NCBI GenBank assembly: GCA_012512995.1
Contig: JAAZDA010000361.1
Coordinates: 1 to 13,822, forward strand
DNA: 13,822 bases
Reading direction: 5' to 3'
Source of the DNA: Clostridiales bacterium
GTDB lineage: Bacteria > Bacillota > Clostridia > Lachnospirales > Lachnospiraceae
Below, in pieces: positions 1 to 8,184 of this stretch. The translations under genes were made by a program, and so were the position numbers. The number at the start of each line of letters is the position of its first letter. The first letter of the stretch is position 1. The notes beneath the pieces are model-generated. The model was given only the letters and a program-made list of their open reading frames with translations, did no database searches and had not been told where the DNA came from.

Positions 1-359
1 ATATAGGCAAAACACGTGAGCTCTCAGCGTTTCCAAAGAATGACTACACCGAAGAAGGTCAGTTCATAGGGCACATCGTTATCGGCGTAGAAATGATCGA
101 CGACAAGATGCGGGAAATCCCTGATTTTCCGCCCATTCTTGCGACTGAACTCCGCCACTGCATTCTCTCCCACCACGGCGAACTTGATTACGGCTCACCG
201 AAGGTGCCCGCAATAATGGAGGCTGCGGCGCTCAATTTTGCCGACAACACAGATGCCCGCATGGAGATCTTCAAGGAACTCATCAACGGCAGCAACCAGC
301 CTGACTGGATCGGCTATCAGAACGGACTGGCAACAAATATCAGAAAGACAGAGATCTGA
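1..359 (+). CDS. yhaM: YhaM-type 3'-5' exoribonuclease, C-terminal fragment
   Basis: This is the 3' end of a gene cut by the left window edge; the frame is open from position 3 to the TGA at 357-359, giving 118 visible residues. Visible motifs are ELSAFPKNDYTEEGQFIGH near the start, then HCILSHHGELDYGSPKVP and a closing WIGYQNGLATNIRKT-like segment. The 'LSHHG' stretch and 'GSPxVP' are typical of the HD-domain part of YhaM-family nucleases, and the end resembles the family's 'WLGYNRxxxSNIRKT' tail. Family members are cytoplasmic, metal-dependent 3'-5' exonucleases with an N-terminal OB fold (here outside the window) and take part in RNA turnover. The ATG at 93 is internal to the protein and is not the start. 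The family call is from recalled motifs; no search was made. Confidence 0.85.
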   Translation, partial: IGKTRELSAFPKNDYTEEGQFIGHIVIGVEMIDDKMREIPDFPPILATELRHCILSHHGELDYGSPKVPAIMEAAALNFADNTDARMEIFKELINGSNQPDWIGYQNGLATNIRKTEI

Positions 360-478
360 ATAAATCAAATAAAATCTACCTGAAATTCACTATTCGGAAT
401 AACCGGCATAAAACGTCGCTGAAATTTTGACATTAACTAACTTAGATGATCAGTTTGTAATAGAGGCAAACTCAGAAA

Positions 479-2056
479 ATGAAAAAAGATGATGTTCTGC
501 AACTTACAATAGAAGACATAGGAAGCGACGGCGAAGGCATTGGCCACATCGACCTTTCTGCCGGATCATATGACGAACCGCAGCGCCGCTACACGATTTT
601 TGTGAAGGACGCTGTCATCGGTGATGTAGTGACCGTCAAGATCATGAAGGCACTCCAGAGTTTTGCATACGCAAAACTTGTTTCAATCGACAAACCCTCA
701 CCTGACCGCGTAGAGCCAAAATGTCCAATCGCTGCTCAATGCGGCGGCTGTCAGATACAGGCACTGGACTACAATAAACAGTTGGAATTCAAGCAGAAGA
801 AAGTGATGAACGACCTCGTCAGGATCGGAGGTTTTGACGAATCTCTTATCAGTGAGATCACAGATCCTATAATCGGTATGGAGGATCCGTACTGTTATCG
901 CAACAAGGAACAGGTGCCTGTCGGCACCGACAAAGACGGCAATCCTGTCACCGGTTTCTATGCATCGCACACGCACAGCATTGTGCCGATGACTTCCTGC
1001 GCGATCGGCGATCCCGAGAACGATCTTATCCTCAACACAATTCTTGACTATATGAAGGCCGAAAATGTGCCTTCTTATGACGAAAAGACCGGAACCGGCC
1101 TTTTGCGCCACATTCTCATTCGTTCCGGCGTCTACAGCCGCGAGGTCATGATCTGCCTCGTCGTGAACGGCGACAGCCTTCCTTCAGAAAACAAGCTCGT
1201 CGAACTTCTGCGCTTGCTTCCTTTTGTCACAAGCATCTCCATAAACACCAATAAATCGCGCGGCAACGTGATCCTCGGCCGCAAGCTCCGTGTACTGTGG
1301 GGCGAAGAATCTATCGTCGATACCCTGCATGTTTATAAGGTCGAATATGAGGAGAGCACACGAAACCCTGCGGCTTCGTTACATGATGATTCCGCAGCTT
1401 CAGGCAACGACACATCCGGCATTGACGCATCCAGGACCGCTCACTTTATTCCGACAGGCGAAGCCGTGAATTTCCGCATTTCTCCGCTCTCTTTCTATCA
1501 GGTAAATCCTAAACAGACGGAGAAGCTCTATAGCATCGTCCTGGAATATTGCAAGCTTAACGGGCACGAGACGGCCTGGGATCTTTACTGCGGTATCGGC
1601 ACGATCTCCCTTTTCCTGGCAAAACATGCGAAGGAAGTCTACGGCGTTGAATCCGTAGAAGATGCTGTCCGCGATGCCAGGAATAACGCAAGGCTCAACA
1701 ATATCGAAAACGTGGAATTCGAAACAGGACGGGCTGAAGATGTTTTGCCGGCTTATGTGGACAGACACAAGTCCGAGCACAGGAAACATCCGGTGGATGT
1801 CATCGTTGTCGACCCGCCTCGCAAGGGACTCGACGATGTGACAATAGGGGTGATGCTCGCCATGGCGCCGCCGCGCATAGTCTACGTCAGCTGCGACCCC
1901 GCGACCATGTCGCGCGACCTTAAGAAACTGACTGCGGCTCAAAAAGATGCCGCAGGAAATAAGTATTCATACAAACTCCAGCGCGTACAGCCGGTCGATC
2001 AATTCGGCCACACGGTACATGTTGAGACGGTTGTGTTACTCACACGTGAAGTCTGA
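479..2056 (+). CDS. rlmD: 23S rRNA (uracil-5-)-methyltransferase, TrmA/RlmD (RumA) family
   Basis: A complete 525-residue TrmA-family enzyme that uses SAM to methylate a uracil C5 of 23S rRNA. Residues 1-70 form a TRAM-like RNA-binding domain. The Fe-S cluster ligands are probably C82, C88, C91 (in CPIAAQCGGC) and C174. The central domain is followed by a Ser/Ala/Asp-rich stretch (residues ~293-322) that looks like a disordered insertion. The Rossmann methyltransferase domain has DLYCGIGTISLFLA (368-381), Q341 in SFYQVNP, DPPRKGLD (445-452), the catalytic C472 in YVSCDPATMSRD, and the closing VDQFGHTVHVE. In Gram-positives such proteins may modify U1939, U747, or both (RlmCD), so the exact site is not settled. 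The start is the ATG at 479; its ribosome site is weak (AGAGG about 13 nt upstream), but the TRAM domain needs this N terminus. The gene converges on the response regulator with a 21-nt gap. Confidence 0.93.
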   Translation: MKKDDVLQLTIEDIGSDGEGIGHIDLSAGSYDEPQRRYTIFVKDAVIGDVVTVKIMKALQSFAYAKLVSIDKPSPDRVEPKCPIAAQCGGCQIQALDYNKQLEFKQKKVMNDLVRIGGFDESLISEITDPIIGMEDPYCYRNKEQVPVGTDKDGNPVTGFYASHTHSIVPMTSCAIGDPENDLILNTILDYMKAENVPSYDEKTGTGLLRHILIRSGVYSREVMICLVVNGDSLPSENKLVELLRLLPFVTSISINTNKSRGNVILGRKLRVLWGEESIVDTLHVYKVEYEESTRNPAASLHDDSAASGNDTSGIDASRTAHFIPTGEAVNFRISPLSFYQVNPKQTEKLYSIVLEYCKLNGHETAWDLYCGIGTISLFLAKHAKEVYGVESVEDAVRDARNNARLNNIENVEFETGRAEDVLPAYVDRHKSEHRKHPVDVIVVDPPRKGLDDVTIGVMLAMAPPRIVYVSCDPATMSRDLKKLTAAQKDAAGNKYSYKLQRVQPVDQFGHTVHVETVVLLTREV

Positions 2057-2077
2057 AGCACAAGGCAAAACAAACCG

Positions 2078-2818
2078 CTAATTTGTCTTCCTGTACGAAG
2101 AGGGCAAATCTCCTGTGGTACTGTGAAATGCACGTGTGAAAGATCTATAGTCGTTAAAACCACATTGTTCAGCAATATCAGTAATGCTTAAGTCTGTTGA
2201 ACTCAAAAGCTCTTTTGCTTTGTTAGTTCTGATTTGGTTTAAGTATGTATGATAATTTATTCCCAGTTTGTCCTTAAACATCTGACTGATATATGTGCTG
2301 TTCATATGAAATGTATCTGATAGACGCTGAAGGCTTACATCTTCACTGAGGTGATCGTTCATCCAGTTTATTATCTGGGTTATTCTTCTCATATCCGCAT
2401 CATCACTAATATGAGTTATTCTCCCCGAGAAAGTGCTGGTTTTTATATTGTCTGTTGCCTTTCGAATAACTTCACCTAATTTTGAATAATCAACTGGCTT
2501 CAGTATATAATCAACTGCATCCAACCGAAGCGCTTCCTGGCAATACTTAAAATCATCATATCCAGTCACAATAATAAACTGAGTATACACGTCTCTTTGT
2601 CGAATGACCTTTAGTGCGTCAATTCCATTTATTATTGGGATGTTGATATCCATCATTAAAATATCAGGGCGCAGGGTTTCTGCCATATTTATGGCAGAGA
2701 CCCCGTCCATTGCTTCACCAACTATTTCGCATTCAAATTCTTCCCAGTTGAATAGCTTTCTGAGCCCCTGTAGAATTATAGCTTCATCATCTACCAGCAT
2801 TACTCTATATTTTCTCAA
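2078..2818 (-). CDS. Response regulator, receiver + AraC-type DNA-binding domain (YesN-like)
   Basis: A 246-residue two-component regulator and the last gene of the importer operon. The receiver domain (residues ~4-120) shows D10/D11 of the acidic pocket, the phospho-acceptor D57 in ILMMDINIP, T85 in IIVTGYDD and K107 in YILKPVD. An AraC/XylS double helix-turn-helix follows (~148-244), with the signature around LSITDIAEQCGFNDYRSFTRAFHSTTG. YesN itself has a longer linker, so this is the short form. The start is TTG at 2818-2816, with GAAGG 9 nt upstream; the next ATG (residue 7) would cut into the first receiver strand. TTGA overlaps the stop of the upstream ADP-ribosylglycohydrolase gene by 4 nt, pointing to coupled translation. 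Its partner is surely the YesM-type kinase in the same operon, and its likely target is the operon's own promoter, as is usual for YesN-like activators. Confidence 0.93.
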   Translation of the reverse strand: MRKYRVMLVDDEAIILQGLRKLFNWEEFECEIVGEAMDGVSAINMAETLRPDILMMDINIPIINGIDALKVIRQRDVYTQFIIVTGYDDFKYCQEALRLDAVDYILKPVDYSKLGEVIRKATDNIKTSTFSGRITHISDDADMRRITQIINWMNDHLSEDVSLQRLSDTFHMNSTYISQMFKDKLGINYHTYLNQIRTNKAKELLSSTDLSITDIAEQCGFNDYRSFTRAFHSTTGDLPSSYRKTN

Positions 2819-4410
2819 CGTTCATAACCTTCACTATTGCCTGGAGATTTCATATCTCTCATCAACGTAATCTTTGTGCTTCCTGAAGAATGGCGTCCTT
2901 CCAAAGATACATCTATTATTCCTTCGATTTTACTACCGGCAAACCCATCCGAATTAATGGTAAACTCAACCTCTGCTTTAGATCCATGAAGGTTATTCAA
3001 GGGAAGTTCAACGCTACTTCCATCAACAGCAATTGCACCTTCAGGCAGATACATAGTGATTTTTGCCCACTGCTGTTGTCTCATAGTCATCGAGTTTAGT
3101 ACTGTCACTCTCAGTTTTTTGTTCTCTCTGCTATGAAAATTAACAGAACCTTCATAATCTATCATCACGCTGAACGCCGGAAATGCGTTTCTAACAATAT
3201 ATGGAGAAAGTGCGCAGAGATCCTTTACCGGTAGTTCTTCTGATTTACCATTCCCGTTTATCAGATAAAGGTAATCATCAACACTTTCGCAATATAATTC
3301 CTTATCATCGTCACATTCTACCGACAACCCGGAAGGATCCAGAATATCGCAATACTCTTGTCCCATAAATGCAGGCATATCTCGAATTACTCTTTCTGTA
3401 AGCTCTGTAACCGTGTTTGGGACCCATATTCCCTGACTTGTTTTATCAATACACATTGTGGCGATTTTATCATTCAGTGGTGCTGCCCATTTTCCCGGAA
3501 GCCCCGAGGCTCCAAGAATAATGCCCATAATTGCCCCTAATGTCGCGCATGTACAATCTGTATCTTCACCACATGAATTTGCCAGCACCAGACTACGGCC
3601 AAAATCATCATTCCCATAAAGCCAGCCCGCCATAGCGAAGGCCACATTTTCAGGGCAATCAAACCCAGGTTTGCCAACCTCCATGCCGTCGTTACCTTCA
3701 GTTTTAATCTCGCTGATTTTAATTGTCTGAATCCCAAATGTTCCCGGTGCGCAATTATGTATTTGCTTACGTGCTTCACCGAAAGGCACCTTATTTTCAT
3801 AGCATTCCAGTGCCTTACGTACTGCTCTTGAAAGATATGTGTCCTCTGGCACATACGAAAGAGCTATATCTATAAGCTTGAATTTGTCACTCTCAACGAA
3901 CGCCGCACTTTGAAGAGAAGCCGTAAATATTTCTCCATACATTCCTTCATCAGCATGATCCACTATAGCGTCTTCGTATGCATATCTTGCCGCTATCTCT
4001 GGATGCCCCGGTGCAAGACATGCCCAAATTTCTGACCTTATCCAGCATCCATTTGAATCCTTATATGTATTATCAATTACTCCTGTTAATGGTGGCTGAA
4101 GCCCTGCTCGAAGATTTGCTTTTCCAGTACCATATTCCACCCAATTAGGGATTACATATGAGAGCCAATAATCGCCCAAAATGGAAGCATTTACATTTCT
4201 ACCATATCTCTCCACCGCTGCCAACCATACAATTTGCAGATCAAGATCATCATTTGGTGGCGGTCCTTGCGTCAAATCCTGAACATAAAAATCCGCATTT
4301 ATTTCTTCTCTCTTTGCTTCAAAAGGGGCTCCAAGGACACCTCCTATATTCTTTCCCGCCCAACACCCCATAACCTTGTCTCTGTATGTAGCAAGATTCA
4401 TCTTTTTCAT
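2815..4410 (-). CDS. ADP-ribosylglycohydrolase (ARH/DraG-like) family protein
   Basis: A 531-residue protein. Residues ~7-350 carry the all-helical ARH/DraG fold: KVMGCWAGKNIGGVLGAPFE (13-31), the metal motif PPNDDLDLQ (51-59), DHADEGMYGEIF (151-162) and GEDTDCTCATLGAIMGIILG (281-300). The Asp residues D54, D55, D283 and D285 match the usual metal-binding positions. The canonical T-D-D-T of the first metal motif reads N-D-D-L here. Residues ~370-531 form an extra, beta-rich-looking domain not found in minimal DraG-type enzymes. Family members hydrolyse ADP-ribosyl or related ribosyl/glycosyl bonds in the cytoplasm; no signal peptide is seen. It overlaps the kinase gene by ATGA (4407-4410) and the regulator gene by TTGA (2815-2818). 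The setting in a sugar-importer operon suggests a small-molecule glycoside or riboside substrate, which is inference. Fold call firm, substrate unknown. Confidence 0.85.
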   Translation of the reverse strand: MKKMNLATYRDKVMGCWAGKNIGGVLGAPFEAKREEINADFYVQDLTQGPPPNDDLDLQIVWLAAVERYGRNVNASILGDYWLSYVIPNWVEYGTGKANLRAGLQPPLTGVIDNTYKDSNGCWIRSEIWACLAPGHPEIAARYAYEDAIVDHADEGMYGEIFTASLQSAAFVESDKFKLIDIALSYVPEDTYLSRAVRKALECYENKVPFGEARKQIHNCAPGTFGIQTIKISEIKTEGNDGMEVGKPGFDCPENVAFAMAGWLYGNDDFGRSLVLANSCGEDTDCTCATLGAIMGIILGASGLPGKWAAPLNDKIATMCIDKTSQGIWVPNTVTELTERVIRDMPAFMGQEYCDILDPSGLSVECDDDKELYCESVDDYLYLINGNGKSEELPVKDLCALSPYIVRNAFPAFSVMIDYEGSVNFHSRENKKLRVTVLNSMTMRQQQWAKITMYLPEGAIAVDGSSVELPLNNLHGSKAEVEFTINSDGFAGSKIEGIIDVSLEGRHSSGSTKITLMRDMKSPGNSEGYER

Positions 4411-6413
4411 AATTCCGTTTTCTCCTTATCTGCGCCATCGCGCTGTTTTATAAATTCGTTATGAATGATATTCTCTTTTAACAAGACAGTAACAGTAACT
4501 CCACCGTCAACATTATTTGAAAACTTCACTGATCCATTATTTCCATAATAGAGGCTTAGCCTTATTTGTACATTTCTTACCCCTATATGCCCATTTTCTT
4601 TGTTGCTGATTCTGCATCTTTCATTATCCATGGGTGCATTCAGCTCTTCCAGCATTTTACTATCCATGCCTATTCCATCATCAGATATGATAATTCTGAC
4701 AGTATTGTTTTCTGGGACTGAGCCTTCATCGTCAATCAGTTTTTCTGCTTTCAGTATGATATGCCCACGATAGTTTCTATTCCTTAAACCATGAATAAGA
4801 CTGTTTTCAACTAAAGGCTGCAAAATAAAATTTGGAATTCTGATTCCTTCAATATCTCCTTCTACGAACCGGCTGTATTCCAATTGCATATACCTGAATT
4901 TCATGAGATTCATATATGCATCCAACATGTCGATTTCTGCACTTAACGTTACAAGTGGGCTATCTACTTTAGTACTGAGTCTGTAATAAGTAACAAGTTG
5001 CATAAGAATCTCTGATGTCTCTTTGTCTCCATTCAACGCAGCATGAATTCTGATCATATCCAGTGTATTGTACAAAAAATGAGGATCGATCTGGTTTTTC
5101 AAATATAGCATTGAGAGGTTTTGTTCCGTTATCTCAGATTCTTGAAGCCTTATCTTATTCTCATATTCCTTAACCAACAACTCATCAATATAATCCATCA
5201 TTTGATTAAATGATGCCTTGAGTACCCCTACTTCATCTCGCTTTATGACCAAATATCTTTTTGTGCGATTTTCAATGCTGAAGTTGGCCATATCCTCAGA
5301 GAAATTCATGAGTCTTTTCAAACTTCTATTTGTAATAAAACAGCTTATGATTACAGCTGCAAGCCCAGACAATACAGACACCGCAATACATGAAATGAAA
5401 TCAAATTTCAGTTCATCGTATACATACATAACTGGTTTTGCTGTTATTAGCGATATGTCACTATAGTCTGATTTTTGTACGGAGACTATACATCTTGTGC
5501 CCCTGAAGTTCTCGATGATGCCTTTCTCGTTTCCCCCGGCATTACTAAGGGATCCACTGATTTCTTCTATTCTCCCGTGTAGTTCCGGTTCAACTTCGCT
5601 AAAGCTCTTTCCTATCAGATTTCCATCCTGACAGCAAATAACTTCACCCTCTCCGCTTACCATCATGTAGTACATTTTGGAATCCAGGTACTGATCTGCA
5701 ATATTACGCAATGTTGATACCGGTGTGATAAGAGCAATATGTCCTATTTCTTCCTGAGGTGAAAAGCTTCTTACTGGACGAATTAAATATATGCAGTTAT
5801 TCTTATATGGGTCATTCGCATACAACGATTGATAATGCAGATAATCTGGTAGCTGACCAAAAAACAACTTACACCCAGAGATATTTCCATCCAGATACTC
5901 ATTTTGCTTGATTTTCTGCACGAAACCAGTCTCTGATACATTCCGCATATGACTTGGGTTAAGGCTATCCTGCGAATAAATAACGGATTTTTCATCCATA
6001 ATATATATGCCACTGACATCATCTCGAATAGAAACCAATGAAGTAAATAATCCACTTAAATATTCCGTATTCTCCAGCTTTTGTTTATATGATTCGTTGC
6101 TGTAATTCTTGATAATATACTGGGTCTCAGTATCAGAAAAACTTATAAGCGAGACGCGTCCCATATCCTTAAGCGAATTATCTACGGAATTCAAAGTGTT
6201 CGAAATATATACGTTCATCATCTGCTTATCTTTACTTATATGAATTCTGAACTCCCCTATAAGCATGATTACAAGAATAAGCGTGCAGGCAATAAGAAAA
6301 ACTGCTCCATTGGCCAAACCTATCTTGGTCATAAGGCTTTCATGTTTACTTACATTGCGATTTGATTTCACTTTTCCATCAGAATGCTCTTTGACGATTA
6401 ACCCACTTTTCAC
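4407..6413 (-). CDS. Sensor histidine kinase, YesM-like (His_kinase/HATPase_c)
   Basis: A 668-residue membrane kinase. A ~30-residue cytoplasmic start precedes membrane segment 1 (~33-55); an extracytoplasmic sensor of about 280 residues (~56-335, probably Cache-like) follows, then membrane segment 2 (~337-360), a HAMP-like stretch (~360-412) and a coiled-coil-like helix (~413-440). The histidine is H445 in QIDPHFLYNT; the ATPase part shows LQPLVENSLIHGL (N box, 531-543), DDGIGM (578-583) and NGHIGVRNV (608-616). This is the classic YesM layout for sensing extracellular carbohydrates. The start is GTG at 6413-6411, with AAAGGGA upstream, 3 nt after the permease stop; the ATG at residue 28 has no good ribosome site. 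Partner: the AraC-type regulator two genes downstream. Signal unknown, probably the cargo of the adjacent importer. Confidence 0.93.
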   Translation of the reverse strand: MKSGLIVKEHSDGKVKSNRNVSKHESLMTKIGLANGAVFLIACTLILVIMLIGEFRIHISKDKQMMNVYISNTLNSVDNSLKDMGRVSLISFSDTETQYIIKNYSNESYKQKLENTEYLSGLFTSLVSIRDDVSGIYIMDEKSVIYSQDSLNPSHMRNVSETGFVQKIKQNEYLDGNISGCKLFFGQLPDYLHYQSLYANDPYKNNCIYLIRPVRSFSPQEEIGHIALITPVSTLRNIADQYLDSKMYYMMVSGEGEVICCQDGNLIGKSFSEVEPELHGRIEEISGSLSNAGGNEKGIIENFRGTRCIVSVQKSDYSDISLITAKPVMYVYDELKFDFISCIAVSVLSGLAAVIISCFITNRSLKRLMNFSEDMANFSIENRTKRYLVIKRDEVGVLKASFNQMMDYIDELLVKEYENKIRLQESEITEQNLSMLYLKNQIDPHFLYNTLDMIRIHAALNGDKETSEILMQLVTYYRLSTKVDSPLVTLSAEIDMLDAYMNLMKFRYMQLEYSRFVEGDIEGIRIPNFILQPLVENSLIHGLRNRNYRGHIILKAEKLIDDEGSVPENNTVRIIISDDGIGMDSKMLEELNAPMDNERCRISNKENGHIGVRNVQIRLSLYYGNNGSVKFSNNVDGGVTVTVLLKENIIHNEFIKQRDGADKEKTEL

Positions 6414-6416
6414 AAG

Positions 6417-7211
6417 CTATCCCTTTACAGCTCCCGCCGTTAATCCTGAAACAAGGCTCTTTGAAGCAAATATATAAAACACCGCAATCGGAAGCAGGCA
6501 AATAACCAGCGCCGCATACATAACATTGACTGTAAACCCACTCGATGACTGTGTCTGCATAAACCTTAATGGAACAACAGACAGAGGTTGCAACTCTGTA
6601 TCATTTATGAAAATCATAGCCATCTGTAATTCATTCCATGAATTAAGGAAAGTCTGAATAAGTACAAATGTCAGTCCCGGCTTTGCTATGGGCAGCATTA
6701 TCAGCCTGAAAATATCCCACATACTTGCACCATCAATTTCACCCGCATCAATTAGCGAATTTGGAAGAGCATCATAATAGTTCTTTAACATCAGAAGGTT
6801 AAAACAACAGTTTAATGTCGCATATGGAAAAATCAGCGAAAATGGCGTGTTATTAATGTTTAGTCCCCTTACAATTTGATATAAGGGATAAATTAATGCA
6901 GATGTCGGGATCATCAGTCCAGTCAAAATAATATAATACAGCACTCTTCTTCCTGGAAATTCGATTTTAGAAAAGGCGAATGCCGCTAATGAACAGAAAA
7001 TCCCAACAAAAATAAGTGTTCCGCCGACAACAAGCATACTCGTCAGGAAGTTCCTGAACAAATTGAAATATTCAAAGACCTTTTTATAGTTAGTGAATCC
7101 GCCTATTCCAAACGACTTGTTAATCATTAATGCGAGTGGATAAACACATATTATAAGGAAAATAACACACATTACCTCTGCCACAATTGAATAACACCTT
7201 GAGTTCTTCAT
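6417..7211 (-). CDS. Carbohydrate ABC transporter permease, MalG-like
   Basis: A 264-residue inner-membrane permease of the binding-protein-dependent importer. About six hydrophobic segments are visible (first at ~8-31, last at ~229-250). The EAA-type coupling loop DAGEIDGASMWDIFRLIMLPIAKPGL lies at 155-180 and would dock with the ATPase. The protein ends in SGLTAGAVKG, the usual C-terminal signature of MalG-type sugar permeases (CUT1). The ATG at 7211-7209 shares one base with the stop of the preceding permease (TGATG), so the two are probably translated in step. It forms a heterodimer with the upstream permease. The transported sugar cannot be read from the sequence. Confidence 0.93.
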   Translation of the reverse strand: MKNSRCYSIVAEVMCVIFLIICVYPLALMINKSFGIGGFTNYKKVFEYFNLFRNFLTSMLVVGGTLIFVGIFCSLAAFAFSKIEFPGRRVLYYIILTGLMIPTSALIYPLYQIVRGLNINNTPFSLIFPYATLNCCFNLLMLKNYYDALPNSLIDAGEIDGASMWDIFRLIMLPIAKPGLTFVLIQTFLNSWNELQMAMIFINDTELQPLSVVPLRFMQTQSSSGFTVNVMYAALVICLLPIAVFYIFASKSLVSGLTAGAVKG

Positions 7212-8107
7212 CAGCCTGCCAGCTCCTTATCCTTGTCATCTTTGTAATACATTTTCAGCTGTACAAAAGTGATGATCATTGCAATTATGAACATTATTAC
7301 AGCAACAGCTGATGCCTGGCCTTGCTTAAACAAATTAAAAGATAATGTATATATATAAGTCGAAAACGTTTCGGTAGCATGCGCCGGCCCACCTTTAGTC
7401 AAAACATATGGCAAATCGAAGCACTTCAATGATCCCAAAAATCCAAGAATAAACAATGTATAATGCGTCCCCCGTAACAACGGGAATGTTATATACCTGA
7501 ATCTTTGCAGGGTCCCTGCTCCGTCCAGAGTTGCCGCTTCATATAAATCTTCAGGTATGGTAAGCATACTAGAGTAATACATCAGCATACTATAACCAGT
7601 CCATTGCCAAATGTTAACGAATATAATACAGGCAAGTGCAAACTTTGGATCCGCGAGCCACTGTTGACAAAGGAAATCCAAATGGACACTTCTCAGCAAT
7701 TCATTCAGATACCCACGATTTGTCTCAAATATCTTTGAAAAAATATCACCAATAATAGTAGGGGTTGTAATGACCGGCAAGTAAAACATTATTCTGTAAA
7801 AACCTGAGAGTTTAATTTTTCTTGTAAAAAAAGAAGCAAATATAAGTCCCAGAAACGCTTGAATAAATGTTGTAAATACGGCAATCATGACAAAGTTATA
7901 AATCGTTTTGTTCATTGTTTTGTCATGAAATATCTTAATGAAGTTTTGAAACCCTACAAAGGTTTTTTCAATATCTATCCCATTCCAGTCATAAAAACTG
8001 ATAATAAAGTTGTAAATAATAGGATACACAATAAAAATAGAGAATAGAACAAAAACCGGCAAAATGAATAGATACCCCGTCATTACCTTTTTGTTTTTTC
8101 TTTTCAT
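7211..8107 (-). CDS. Carbohydrate ABC transporter permease, MalF/UgpA-like
   Basis: A 298-residue inner-membrane permease. It shows the typical start of CUT1 permeases (GYLFILPVFVLFSIFIVYPIIYNF at ~11-34), NIWQWTGYSMLMYYSSMLTIPEDLYEAATLDGAG (165-198) with the EAA loop at ~190-210, and the family motif VLTKGGPAHATETFSTYIY (235-253). It pairs with the MalG-like permease encoded immediately downstream. The start is ATG with AGGGG 5 nt upstream. A strong hairpin lies between it and the solute-binding protein gene, so it is probably expressed at a lower level than the lipoprotein. No ATPase gene lies in the operon. Confidence 0.93.
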   Translation of the reverse strand: MKRKNKKVMTGYLFILPVFVLFSIFIVYPIIYNFIISFYDWNGIDIEKTFVGFQNFIKIFHDKTMNKTIYNFVMIAVFTTFIQAFLGLIFASFFTRKIKLSGFYRIMFYLPVITTPTIIGDIFSKIFETNRGYLNELLRSVHLDFLCQQWLADPKFALACIIFVNIWQWTGYSMLMYYSSMLTIPEDLYEAATLDGAGTLQRFRYITFPLLRGTHYTLFILGFLGSLKCFDLPYVLTKGGPAHATETFSTYIYTLSFNLFKQGQASAVAVIMFIIAMIITFVQLKMYYKDDKDKELAG

Positions 8108-8121
8108 ATTATCCCCTGTAT

Positions 8122-8160
8122 GGATGAGGGATAGGCAATAAATCTGCCTATCCCCTATCC
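8122..8160 (-). promoter_or_regulatory. Intercistronic hairpin between binding protein and permease genes
   Basis: GGGATAGGCA (8128-8137) and TGCCTATCCC (8145-8154) form a perfect 10-bp stem around a 7-nt loop. Beyond a 2x2 internal loop, GGAT (8122-8125) and ATCC (8157-8160) add four more pairs. The hairpin fills most of the 77-nt gap between the lipoprotein stop and the first permease. No U-run follows it on the minus strand, so it is probably not a full terminator. Such hairpins commonly shield the upstream binding-protein mRNA and set it in excess over the permeases; that role is inferred here. Confidence 0.7.
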
Positions 8161-8184
8161 AAATATTTATTCTACAATCTATTA

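Noticed and set aside
427..461. TTGACA followed by TGTAAT upstream of the rRNA methyltransferase as a promoter
   Set aside because: The spacing is 23 nt, too long for a sigma70 promoter, and no better -10 lies at 16-18 nt.
1400..1942. Long minus-strand frame opposite the methyltransferase
   Set aside because: It is antisense to highly conserved catalytic motifs and has no family features of its own.
2070..2086. ACAAA/TTTGT hairpin in the convergent gap as a bidirectional terminator
   Set aside because: Only five A/T-rich pairs and partly inside the regulator's coding end; too weak to call.
7361..7374. cre-like palindrome CGAAAACGTTTCGG (catabolite repression site)
   Set aside because: It lies deep inside the first permease and encodes part of the conserved ATETFST segment; nothing else supports a regulatory role.
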